Below, in pieces: positions 5,817 to 14,720 of a stretch of DNA of 15,453 nt. The position numbers were made by a program, and so were the translations under genes. The notes below the pieces were generated by a model. The model worked only from the letters and a program-made list of their open reading frames with translations. It ran no database searches and was not told the origin of the DNA. The stretch spans positions 1 through 15,453 of the forward strand of contig DASQLD010000526.1 of NCBI GenBank assembly GCA_035630195.1, written 5' to 3'. This DNA is from DASQDN01 sp035630195. GTDB taxonomy: Bacteria; Acidobacteriota; Terriglobia; Bryobacterales; Bryobacteraceae. Each line of letters begins with the position of its first letter. Position 1 is the stretch's first letter.

Positions 5817-8086
5817 AACGCGCTCTCCTGCTTTTCCTCATCGCGCCAACACTCCTTTTGTCTGAGGCCGGCATCATCGTGCCCGATGGACAACGCGAAC
5901 CCGATCCGGCGAAGCTATCTCTCGATGAGATGGAGATTCGCGTACGGATTGACAACGGTCTCGCTACCGTATTTGTAAAACAGATCTTCGCCAACCACAC
6001 AGCCGGCGTGATGGAAGGCAGTTACACTTTTTCCCTGCCCGCTCGCGCTCTGATCTCAGATTTTGCCGTGTGGGATGGCGTCACGCGCATTCCTGGCGTT
6101 ATTCTGGAACGCCGTCGAGCCGAAGAACTCTACGCAGAAGCGAAGGCGCATGTCATCGATCCGGGACTTCTGCAGCAAGGCGAGCGCGACGTCGATGAAG
6201 CGCGTCGCACATCGGTCTTCAGCGCCCGTATCGTGCCGATCCCTGCTTATGGGACCAAACGTGTCGAGATGGAGTATCAGGAACGCATCCCTGTTGAGCA
6301 GATGCAATCGCTCTTTGCGATTCCTCTTCGGCCTGACGCCTATCGGGCGGTAACAGTAGGACGACTTCGCATCGAAGTTGATCTACAGTCCCCTCATGTC
6401 TTAAGTGGTTTCGAGACGGTGAGTGCCAAATATCCGTTGACCGTTCGTGAACGCTCAGCAAATCGCATTCGCGCCGACCTCTCCGTTGAGCGAGTCACTC
6501 TCAACGAGGATTTCGCCATCAAGTACACGCTCGACGCGGCGAAGAAAGACACATTAGCCATTCTCGCCCATCGTGAAAACACCACCGAGCCCGGCTTCTT
6601 CGAGGCTTCGGCGCTAGTCGGTGATACGAATGCGCCCATCTCGGGCGCCGCGCGCAATATCGTGGCGCTGTTCGATGTCTCGCTATCGATGCAATGGGAA
6701 AAATTGGAGCGCAGCTACCTTGCCCTCGAAAAGCTGCTCCGGAGCCTCCGCCCAGTCGACCGCTTCCATCTTCTGCTGTTCAACTCCGAAGTCACAGCCT
6801 TTGCGCCGCAGCCGTCAAGTCAGGACGCCATCGACAAAGCGCTCGAATTTGTGAAGGCAAGCCGTCTGCGTGGTGGAACCGATCTACAAAAAGCGCTCAC
6901 GGCGGCGATTCCCGTTGCAGCGGCGCCTGAGAGTTACATCGTGATTCTCACAGACGGCAGTCTCACACGCGGAGCCGAGATTCGCAGTTCACGCATCGCG
7001 CAATGGTACGCGAACAAGACAAAAGCACGCACGTACGTGTTCGCGGTGGGAGACGACGCCAACATCTCACTGCTTACCCAACTAGCAGGCGACCGTGGTG
7101 TCGTCGAATGGGTTCGCTCCACCGAACCCGTCGACTTCAAATTGAACGCGTTCCTGAGCAAGATCGGCCGGCGTTCGCTAGAGCAAGTGAGCTTACAAAC
7201 TCAGCCCTCTTCGAACGTCCAGCATGTCTATCCACTCGAAGCGAGCGTCTTTCCGGCGTCAATGCAATGGTGGGTAGGTCAGTACCAGCAACCCGGGAAA
7301 ACAACCTTCACCGTGCAGGCGCGCCGCGAGAATGCTCCTCTGGAGTTGCAAGCAAGCATCAATCTCCCGGCAACGGCCACCGATCACCCGCATCTCCCAC
7401 GAGCGTGGGCCAAGGCGCGCGTAGATGCTCTTCTCGAAAAGATCGACCGGGACGGCGAAGATCGGGCAACCATCGATGAGATCATTCGGCTCGCACGAAA
7501 ATACAAGTTCGTTACACCATACACATCGTTCCTTGCGGCCCCACGATCGCTGCTGCGACCACGTCTTATTCGACCCGGCGATCCGGTCCTGCGCGTTCGC
7601 ACCGACCAAAGCATTTCTTCCGTTGTCGCGATGTTTCCCTTTGGACTCGTGAAGCCGCTGCGCTTCCTGAAAGACGAGGACATCTGGCAGACGCGCTTTC
7701 TCGCGCCGGCCGACATGCCGGATGGGACACACACCGTCCGGCTGATCCTGCGCGACCGGCAAGGCAGAACGTTTCGTGAATCGAAGACATTCGTAATTGC
7801 CAGTAAGCCTCCAACCGTTCGCGTGAAACTCGAAAAAACGCGATACAAACGAGGTGAGGTTGTCGAGTTGCGGGTCGGCGCGTCAGAAACGTCTCGAACT
7901 GTGGTTGCCCGCATGTACGGCATGTCTCCGGTCAGCCTCCGCTGGAATAGTGAGGCCAAAGCGAATACGGGTCAATTCATCATTCCGACGCATCTACCAG
8001 CAGGGCGCTATTCGCTGACTGTCACGGCAGAAGATTTCGCCCACAATATCGGACGTGAGGAGGTCTCTCTTGAAGTCGTCCCGTAG
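5813..8086 (+). CDS. Secreted VIT and von Willebrand factor A domain protein
   Basis: A 757-residue protein with a signal peptide (MKRALLLFLIAPTLLLSEAG, cleavage near residue 19-20). Residues about 30-160 form a VIT domain, as in inter-alpha-trypsin inhibitor heavy chains, with FANHTAGVMEGSYTFSLP, the ERRRAEELYAEAKA helix and VPIPAYGTKRVEMEYQE. A VWA domain (about 280-450) has a complete MIDAS metal site: D288-x-S290-x-S292 (FDVSLSM), T356 (RGGTD) and D381 (LTDGS). The segment KYKFVTPYTSFLA (about 567-579) is typical of VIT/VWA proteins. The last 120 residues look like an immunoglobulin- or macroglobulin-like beta domain. No LPXTG, C-terminal membrane helix or PEP-CTERM motif was seen, so it is probably soluble or held by a partner. 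VWA domains bind proteins through a divalent metal. ATG overlaps the previous stop (ATGA), and the 3' end overlaps the TPR gene. Confidence 0.9.
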   Translation: MKRALLLFLIAPTLLLSEAGIIVPDGQREPDPAKLSLDEMEIRVRIDNGLATVFVKQIFANHTAGVMEGSYTFSLPARALISDFAVWDGVTRIPGVILERRRAEELYAEAKAHVIDPGLLQQGERDVDEARRTSVFSARIVPIPAYGTKRVEMEYQERIPVEQMQSLFAIPLRPDAYRAVTVGRLRIEVDLQSPHVLSGFETVSAKYPLTVRERSANRIRADLSVERVTLNEDFAIKYTLDAAKKDTLAILAHRENTTEPGFFEASALVGDTNAPISGAARNIVALFDVSLSMQWEKLERSYLALEKLLRSLRPVDRFHLLLFNSEVTAFAPQPSSQDAIDKALEFVKASRLRGGTDLQKALTAAIPVAAAPESYIVILTDGSLTRGAEIRSSRIAQWYANKTKARTYVFAVGDDANISLLTQLAGDRGVVEWVRSTEPVDFKLNAFLSKIGRRSLEQVSLQTQPSSNVQHVYPLEASVFPASMQWWVGQYQQPGKTTFTVQARRENAPLELQASINLPATATDHPHLPRAWAKARVDALLEKIDRDGEDRATIDEIIRLARKYKFVTPYTSFLAAPRSLLRPRLIRPGDPVLRVRTDQSISSVVAMFPFGLVKPLRFLKDEDIWQTRFLAPADMPDGTHTVRLILRDRQGRTFRESKTFVIASKPPTVRVKLEKTRYKRGEVVELRVGASETSRTVVARMYGMSPVSLRWNSEAKANTGQFIIPTHLPAGRYSLTVTAEDFAHNIGREEVSLEVVP
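8057..8063 (+). promoter_or_regulatory. Strong Shine-Dalgarno that decides the TPR gene start
   Basis: GAGGAGG (followed by T, making a full GGAGGT) lies inside the end of the VIT/VWA gene, 6 nt before TTG at 8070. The alternative GTG at 8055 overlaps this site and has no such motif before it. This favours TTG 8070 as the true start. Confidence 0.75.
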
Positions 8087-11000
8087 GTTCTTGCTCGCTG
8101 GCTCCGGCCTATTAGTCGCTGCTCTGGCCCACGCAGAACTCGCCCGATGGGTGCAGCACATCCCTGCCGGTAGCGGGCTTGAATCGGTCTTCTTCCGTAC
8201 CGTCGCGCTGCCTGCAGGCCGCGTGCAATCGCGTCGTCCACCTCGCGAGACAGTAGCAGAATTAACGAAGCAGATCGCCGCCGCACCAGGACGCGCCGAC
8301 CTCATCCTCCTTCGAGCCCAGGAAGCCGAGCTGAATCTCGATTTCGCCACAGCCGAACGGGACTGGAAAACCGCTTCCGACAAAGTGGTCCTCGCCGACT
8401 ATTACCATCGTCGCCTTCAGCCTGAAGAGGAATTGGCAGCGCTGCTCGCAGCCGCAAGCCAGCCTGCGACAGATCGCGATGCGATCAACCCCGAGCCCGA
8501 GCAGCGCTCATGGAAGCTCTTTCATCGCGCGATTGCGTTAGCGGACGCTCAGGCATTCCCAATCGAAATCGTCGAAAGCATCTACAACGCTTGGATGGCG
8601 CGCTATCCAGCGCAACCACAACCATACACTCAGCTTTTTGCGTATCTCGCTGACAATCAGCAGCAGCAGCGGGCTCGAGAAGTCATCGACCTCTATGCCA
8701 AAGCGTTCCCACAACACGAATCGTTCCCGCTTCAGGCGCGTGCACGACTCATCTCTCCCCAAGAAGCCCTCAAACTTTACGAGTCGAATTTTCGGCCAGT
8801 GATGCAGCCGGCTGTAGTGGCGCAATACTTCCAACTTCTGAACGAGACCCGCAGCCTTCGAACGTATCTAGGCAACGCGCGTGCCGCCATTGCTGCAAAT
8901 CCCGAAGATCTTACCGCCGCGACCAAGCTCTTCTACTACTACCAACAGCAAGGTAATCTCGCGCAAGCTCACCGTGCGCTGCTCGAATATCGGCAACGTC
9001 GAAAGCAGCCTACTGCCAACGAGCTACTCGCTCTCGCGTCACTCTTCGAACAAACGAACAATTACGTCGAAGCTGCGCGCAACTATCAGGAACTCTCGCG
9101 CAGCCAAACGGCACAGGCGGAAGCAGGATACGCCGGGCTCATTCGCATCCTGTTCACTGCCCCAGAGCAACCGATTCCTATCGGAGGCGGTAGCATCAGC
9201 TTCTATAAAGACATCGCGACCATGGATCCATATCCCGGCACGCTCAACGGGATTCTCTCGCTACTCTTCAATTCAACCGACCCGCGTTATCGCTACGACG
9301 ATCAGCAGCGCAATGCCGTTCCCTATTTCCATCGCATGGCTGCCGCCGAACTGCTGCTCGACATGGAGAAGCGGTTCCCTCGTTCAACGCATCTGCCGAA
9401 CCTGCAATCGCAACTCCTCGAAGCGTATTCTAAGCACGGCGAAAACGACCATGTGATCAAGCGTGGGCAGCAGTTTCTGTCCGCGCATCCGCAGAGCCCG
9501 ACTCGCACCACAGTTTGGTTACTTATCGCCGACGCGCACGCGCGAGGAAACCAGACGACCCAGGAGTTCGCGGTCTACGATGCGCTTTTGAAGGAACTCG
9601 CCGAACAGGCAAGGAACGTTCCACTGGGAACAGCCGGGGCCGACATACCGGCTGCCCCACCCAATCCGAATCAACCACGCGAATACATGCCGCCCCAGCG
9701 GCCGCAACCTGTGAGATCGGTCAAATATGCCGAGATCCTCGATCGCTACATCAATCGTCTGGTGTCGCTGAAGCGCATCGATGACGCGCTCGCGCTCTAT
9801 CGTCGTGAGATCGATCGCAACCCGAATGATCCCGGTCTCTACGAACGTCTGGCAGAGTTTCTCAATCAGAATCGAATGGCAGCGCAGATCGCGGACGTAT
9901 ACACGCGAGCCGTCAAGCAGTTTCAGGAGCCTTCCTGGAGCCATAAACTTGCCCGCTGGTACTTGCGGCAGAGGCAAGCCACTGCATTCGAAAACCTCAC
10001 TCAGTCAATCGTTAATACGTTTTCGGGGACCGATCTCGATGACTATTTCGGACAAGTGATCGCAAACGCCAACCTGGACGCAGCCCTGTACAAGCAAGTC
10101 AACCTATACGCCCATCAGCGATATCCGCACGACCTCGTGTTCGTCAAGAATCTCCTGACAACCTACACAAGAAAAGGAACTGAAGACACAAACGCATACA
10201 TGGCCCTGTTGCGTCAACACTGGTATCACGATCCCGAATTGCGGTCCCGCTTCTTTGAGCGCCTGTCGGCCACTGGACAGCTCGATGCCGAGATCGCTTC
10301 CCAAACACTAGAAGATCGCGCAGCAAAAGAACTCATCGCGGGAGCCGAGATCTGGCGGTCGCATTACGAGAACGCAGCTCCGACCATGCAGGCAATCGCC
10401 ACAAACTATCCAGCCCATCGCGAGATCAACACGACAGCATCCTCACTCTTACGATCACTTGGACAAACCGAAGCTGCCGCGAACATAGCGGAACGTCTCA
10501 CGCGGAGTGAACCACGCAATCTGCAAGCTCTCACCCTCGTTGGTGACATCTACGCCGATCGGGAACAGTTCGGCAAATCCCGCCCATTCTGGAATCGTCT
10601 GCCTGACATCGAGCCGGGCCGTGTAGACGGCTATCGGGAAGCCGCTACGGTCTACTGGGACTATTACCTCTACGACGACTCCTTGCGAATCATCGAGGCT
10701 GCTCGCCGGCGCTTACGCAATCCGACTGCTCTCGCATACGAATCGGGGGCCATCTTTGAGAACAAGCGCGATTATCCGAGAGCCATCACCGAGTACGTCA
10801 ATGCCGCACAAGCCGAACCTGAATCTCCAGCCCGACGCAGATTGATGCGTCTGGCAGCACGTCCCGCGCATCGAGACGCCATAGAATCCCAGACACGTTC
10901 GCTCGCTGATCGGCCAAACCCAACGCTGAGTGGCTGGAACCTTCGTGTCGCGCTGCTCGAGGAACAGAACCGCCGAGACGACATTGCAGCTTTACTCTCC

Positions 11001-14000
11001 TCGACAACTGCAGCGACCACCAACTTCGATCTGCTCGCGCGCATCGAGCAGGTCGCTGAACGCAATGGATTGTCACAAATCCGCGAGCAGGTCCTCACTC
11101 GGCAAGCTAGTCTCACTTCCGATCCTGTAGAACGAACTCGCTTGCGGCTCGTGCTTGCCCGTCTGGCCGAAAATCGTAAGGACCTCGGCGTCGCCCGCCA
11201 GATAGTCGAGACCGTCTCGAAGGAGAACACGAACATCGCGGGTGTAGTTCGATCAACGGTTGATTTTTATTGGCGAACGGGCGACCGCAAGCGCGCCATC
11301 GATACGCTCGAGCAGGCCGCCACGCGGTCGAACCCGGCCTTCAAGCGCAGCTTCACTTTGGAAGCGGGTCGCAAAGCAACAGAGGCAGGAGATTACCAGC
11401 GCGCGCGTGGTCTACTGCAACCTTTGCTTACAGCTGAGCCCCTTGCTTCGGACGTGGTCGCAGCTGTTGCCGAAACATACGGCCGCGCTGGCGACGACCA
11501 AGGACTCCGTGCCTTCTACGCGGATCGTCTCAAACTGGCGAAGGCGCCTGATCAACAAAGCGCTCTCAGACGTGGTCTCATCCCCGTGCTGACTCGCATG
11601 AAGGAGCACACCGCGGCCGTTGACGAATACATTGCGATCATCGGTAAATTCCCCGAGGATGAAGCGCTCGTCTCCGAGGCCGCAAGGTATGCGCGGAAAT
11701 ACAGCGTCGAGAATCGGCTTACCGCGTTTTATTCAAATGCAGTCGCCGACTCGCCTCGCGATCCGCGCTGGCCCATGGTTTTGGCACGATCGCAAACAGC
11801 GCTCGAGAATCTTCCTGCTGCAATCGAAAACTATACGAAAGCTCTAGGAATTCGCCCCGATCGTTCCGATTTGCTTGCCTCTCGCGCAACTCTCGAAGAG
11901 CGGCTCCTGCGATTTCAGGAAGCAGCAGCTTCGTACACAAAGCTTTACGATCTGCTGTACAAAGAACCACAAATAATGGTAAAGGTCGCCGAGAATCGTG
12001 CGCGTCTCGGCCAGAAAACGGAGGCGATCACGGCGATGCGCACTGCATTTATTGAAGGAAAAGCCGCAAAAGCCGAAGCCTACTTCGAGATCGCGGACAA
12101 GCTGGAGCAATGGGGATGGTTGCAGGAAGCGCAACAGTACGCGGCTGATGGACGGAAGCTCGATCCCGAAGCCGGCGTCGCCCTTAGCGCCCGCATCGCC
12201 ACACGGCTTCGGCAATACACTAACTTGACCTCACACGAAGAGGTTTACGCAGCCGCACAAGTCGTTCGCGACTTCTTCACGCCCGAAGAGAAAACCACGT
12301 TCGGAGACTGGCTCCTGAAACTCCCACTCGAGAGTAAGTCCAGATTCGCGCTTGCTGCCGGATTGCAGGACGTCGCAGTTCGCGATCTACATGCTCGAAT
12401 CAGCGCAGACGCGAATCTCGCCTTGGCCGCCGAAGGACAGCAGTTAATCCAGATCCAGCAGCAGCGCTTGCGGTACGCCGAGCTAGCCGGGCAGTTGGAG
12501 GGGTATTGGAAAGCTCTGCCCGCGAACGAACAGCGGGACCAGTTGATGATCCAGGCCGCAAATGATTGGGGTCTCGCAGCCAATCCCACCGCGGAGCTGC
12601 GTGCTCGTCAGTTGCTGTTCCAAGTCGGCAATGTACCGGACCCGAATCGTTACGCGGAACTGCTTTACGAAGTCGCGCCTGACCGTTTCGCTCAGGCTGG
12701 CGGCGTCAGCAACAGCGCGCTTCGCGATTCCGTCATTAATCTCGCCTATCGTGTCGAAGATCCGGCCCTGGCTCTTCGCATCATTTCTACCAGGGCTGCC
12801 AAACATCAACCCGTGTGGGGCCGAGCCTACACTGCTTTGACGGGCGTCTACTTCAACGGCCGCGACCCTGCCATTACAGCCGCCTTCAACGAGGCTTTGG
12901 GACCACGAACGATAGGTGAGCAGATAACCGCGAAGCCGGACCGCGCCCAGCAGCTCTACGGAGATGTGTGGTTCTATTACGGAGCCCGTTTCGGTGAGTT
13001 CACGGGCTCGGAAGACTTCCTCGCATCCGAACTGGAAGGCCGTCCCGCATCCGCCGCCTCCTTCATCAATCTGGGCAACCACTACAGCAATTCCAAAGAA
13101 CCCGCTAAAGCACTCGAGGAATACACCCGGGCTCTCCAGCTAGACCCGAATTCCGCCGAAACGCACAACCGAATGGCTGAGATCTATGCGTCTCAGAACA
13201 AAGCAGCGGAAGCTCAGGAGCATTGGCGGCAAGCGCTGCGTCTCTGGAACGAGATTCAGAACCGGCGCGTTCCGGAGACGTTCTGGGCGGGCGTATCAAA
13301 CACGATCGAACGAGCAGGACCTACCTTGCGTCCAGAGATCGATAAGCTTCTTCGGACTTACATCCGCCGCAACGGCACGTATCGATTCGAACCCCTCTTA
13401 GCCGCCATCTGGAAGGCGTCGCCAAGCCCCACGGCAGCCGCACAATGGATCTCCGATCTCAGCGGCGCCGCCGTGGAACCGAGCCAGTTCCTTGCTTCCA
13501 TTGCGGACGAGGAAATCGTCGGCGTCGCCGAACGCGAGATACTTTATGCCAAGCTCCTCGAACTTGCGCGCCGTGAAGCCGAACGCCGTGCAGGGGATGA
13601 TCGTAATGATGCGCGTTGGCGTCTACAGGAGTATGAACTCCGATATCTCCGCTCGCTCGTAGCGTCCAAGCAATATGCGAAGGCATCCGCATCGATCGAA
13701 GCTCTCCCACCGGATCTTCGTGACGGAATGGCTGGCAGTGGCCTGATCCCGATCGAAATCCAGATCGCGGCCGCGACCGGTCAACTCGATGCAATTCTCA
13801 AACGCGATGACATCGAATCCGAACAGTTGAAGCAGGCCGCAGCGAATCTCCGGCTGGCCGGTGATGCCGCATCGGCTCGCGGTCTTCTGGAAGTACTCTA
13901 CACACGAGAGCTAGATCGCAATAACTTAGACCCTTCGAACTTTCTCGGGCTCGCAGAAGTAAGACTCGAATCGAATGATGTCACCGGGGCGGTTGTTCTG

Positions 14001-14720
14001 CTGCGTCGAATGACCCTTGTAACGGGCGAGCCGTTCGAAACATTAACACTGGCCGCAGAGTTGCTCGCGCGCTTCAACAGGAAGACTGAAGCGCTCGCAT
14101 TCTGGGAAGCTCGGGCAAAAGCGGCACCCTGGGATCACGACACCGCCATCCAAGTAGCGATCGCAAAATCCGATGCCGCGGCGCTACGAACACTCGCCGC
14201 GGACAATCAGGCGCGCTACGCATCGCGCGTAACCGCCGCCAAGGCTCTCGCGCCGACAAGCGGGTCGGGCTTAGGCTCTGGAGAACTCGATATTCTCGCG
14301 TCCGCAACCACTGCTTCCGTCGAGAAGCCGTACTACCATCACGCGCGCCTCAAAGCCGCCACACAGACAAGCGATCCTGCCACCCGCATTCGCTTATTTC
14401 GCGACGCAATCGCAATCGATCCGGCGCCGCCTGAACCTAAGCTCGAACTATTCCGTGAGCACTATCAAGCAAATCAATTCGAGCACGCCATCGCTGTCCT
14501 CCGCGAAAGTGTGCCCGTCACAGTTCGTCGAGACATGGCGATTGCCTACCGCAAACTCGGCGGATTAGAACGGGCACGCCAATTCTTCGTCCTAGCGGAA
14601 GACAAAGCGCAAATAGCAGCCATCGACGCCGAACTACAACGCCGAAGCGAGAACACAAAGCGCATGCCACATGTCCACGACGGAGTCAATCAGACCCAAC
14701 CAGTGAGGCCTCGCGTATGA
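8070..14720 (+). CDS. Giant secreted TPR-repeat protein
   Basis: A protein of about 2,216 residues if started at TTG 8070; GTG 8055 would add five. The N-terminus MKSSRRFLLAGSGLLVAALAHA is a signal peptide with a likely cleavage after AHA. SRRFLL also fits a Tat pattern (Z-R-R-x-hydrophobic-hydrophobic). The mature chain is nearly all alpha-helical hairpins of TPR type. Clear TPRs lie near residues 564-617 (DALALYRREIDRNPNDPGLY), 793-927, 1251-1370 and 1663-1727 (AKALEEYTRALQLDPNSAET, then a second unit ending ALRLW). A Pro/Gln-rich linker lies near 519-550. No catalytic motif, C-terminal beta-barrel or membrane helix was seen. Such proteins form superhelical scaffolds for protein complexes, probably in the periplasm here. 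It overlaps the VIT/VWA gene by 17 bp and the next gene by 4 bp (ATGA), so co-translation with a VWA partner is likely. Resemblance to the VWA/TPR pairing of Bat operons is only an analogy. Confidence 0.88.
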   Translation: MKSSRRFLLAGSGLLVAALAHAELARWVQHIPAGSGLESVFFRTVALPAGRVQSRRPPRETVAELTKQIAAAPGRADLILLRAQEAELNLDFATAERDWKTASDKVVLADYYHRRLQPEEELAALLAAASQPATDRDAINPEPEQRSWKLFHRAIALADAQAFPIEIVESIYNAWMARYPAQPQPYTQLFAYLADNQQQQRAREVIDLYAKAFPQHESFPLQARARLISPQEALKLYESNFRPVMQPAVVAQYFQLLNETRSLRTYLGNARAAIAANPEDLTAATKLFYYYQQQGNLAQAHRALLEYRQRRKQPTANELLALASLFEQTNNYVEAARNYQELSRSQTAQAEAGYAGLIRILFTAPEQPIPIGGGSISFYKDIATMDPYPGTLNGILSLLFNSTDPRYRYDDQQRNAVPYFHRMAAAELLLDMEKRFPRSTHLPNLQSQLLEAYSKHGENDHVIKRGQQFLSAHPQSPTRTTVWLLIADAHARGNQTTQEFAVYDALLKELAEQARNVPLGTAGADIPAAPPNPNQPREYMPPQRPQPVRSVKYAEILDRYINRLVSLKRIDDALALYRREIDRNPNDPGLYERLAEFLNQNRMAAQIADVYTRAVKQFQEPSWSHKLARWYLRQRQATAFENLTQSIVNTFSGTDLDDYFGQVIANANLDAALYKQVNLYAHQRYPHDLVFVKNLLTTYTRKGTEDTNAYMALLRQHWYHDPELRSRFFERLSATGQLDAEIASQTLEDRAAKELIAGAEIWRSHYENAAPTMQAIATNYPAHREINTTASSLLRSLGQTEAAANIAERLTRSEPRNLQALTLVGDIYADREQFGKSRPFWNRLPDIEPGRVDGYREAATVYWDYYLYDDSLRIIEAARRRLRNPTALAYESGAIFENKRDYPRAITEYVNAAQAEPESPARRRLMRLAARPAHRDAIESQTRSLADRPNPTLSGWNLRVALLEEQNRRDDIAALLSSTTAATTNFDLLARIEQVAERNGLSQIREQVLTRQASLTSDPVERTRLRLVLARLAENRKDLGVARQIVETVSKENTNIAGVVRSTVDFYWRTGDRKRAIDTLEQAATRSNPAFKRSFTLEAGRKATEAGDYQRARGLLQPLLTAEPLASDVVAAVAETYGRAGDDQGLRAFYADRLKLAKAPDQQSALRRGLIPVLTRMKEHTAAVDEYIAIIGKFPEDEALVSEAARYARKYSVENRLTAFYSNAVADSPRDPRWPMVLARSQTALENLPAAIENYTKALGIRPDRSDLLASRATLEERLLRFQEAAASYTKLYDLLYKEPQIMVKVAENRARLGQKTEAITAMRTAFIEGKAAKAEAYFEIADKLEQWGWLQEAQQYAADGRKLDPEAGVALSARIATRLRQYTNLTSHEEVYAAAQVVRDFFTPEEKTTFGDWLLKLPLESKSRFALAAGLQDVAVRDLHARISADANLALAAEGQQLIQIQQQRLRYAELAGQLEGYWKALPANEQRDQLMIQAANDWGLAANPTAELRARQLLFQVGNVPDPNRYAELLYEVAPDRFAQAGGVSNSALRDSVINLAYRVEDPALALRIISTRAAKHQPVWGRAYTALTGVYFNGRDPAITAAFNEALGPRTIGEQITAKPDRAQQLYGDVWFYYGARFGEFTGSEDFLASELEGRPASAASFINLGNHYSNSKEPAKALEEYTRALQLDPNSAETHNRMAEIYASQNKAAEAQEHWRQALRLWNEIQNRRVPETFWAGVSNTIERAGPTLRPEIDKLLRTYIRRNGTYRFEPLLAAIWKASPSPTAAAQWISDLSGAAVEPSQFLASIADEEIVGVAEREILYAKLLELARREAERRAGDDRNDARWRLQEYELRYLRSLVASKQYAKASASIEALPPDLRDGMAGSGLIPIEIQIAAATGQLDAILKRDDIESEQLKQAAANLRLAGDAASARGLLEVLYTRELDRNNLDPSNFLGLAEVRLESNDVTGAVVLLRRMTLVTGEPFETLTLAAELLARFNRKTEALAFWEARAKAAPWDHDTAIQVAIAKSDAAALRTLAADNQARYASRVTAAKALAPTSGSGLGSGELDILASATTASVEKPYYHHARLKAATQTSDPATRIRLFRDAIAIDPAPPEPKLELFREHYQANQFEHAIAVLRESVPVTVRRDMAIAYRKLGGLERARQFFVLAEDKAQIAAIDAELQRRSENTKRMPHVHDGVNQTQPVRPRV
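14705..14708 (+). promoter_or_regulatory. Ribosome binding site of the right-edge gene
   Basis: GAGG inside the last codons of the TPR gene, 8 nt before the ATG at 14717. It supports that start in addition to the ATGA overlap. Confidence 0.55.

Noticed and set aside
8055..8057. GTG 8055 as start of the TPR gene
   Set aside because: It overlaps the strong Shine-Dalgarno that is correctly spaced for TTG 8070 and has no equivalent motif of its own. It cannot be excluded.
12483..13082. Minus-strand open frame of 199 codons inside the TPR gene
   Set aside because: It is antisense to clear TPR coding sequence and rich in Arg/Gly/Ser as expected of shadow frames in G+C-rich genes. The same applies to the long frames at 7384-7959 (minus) and 8881-9456 (plus).
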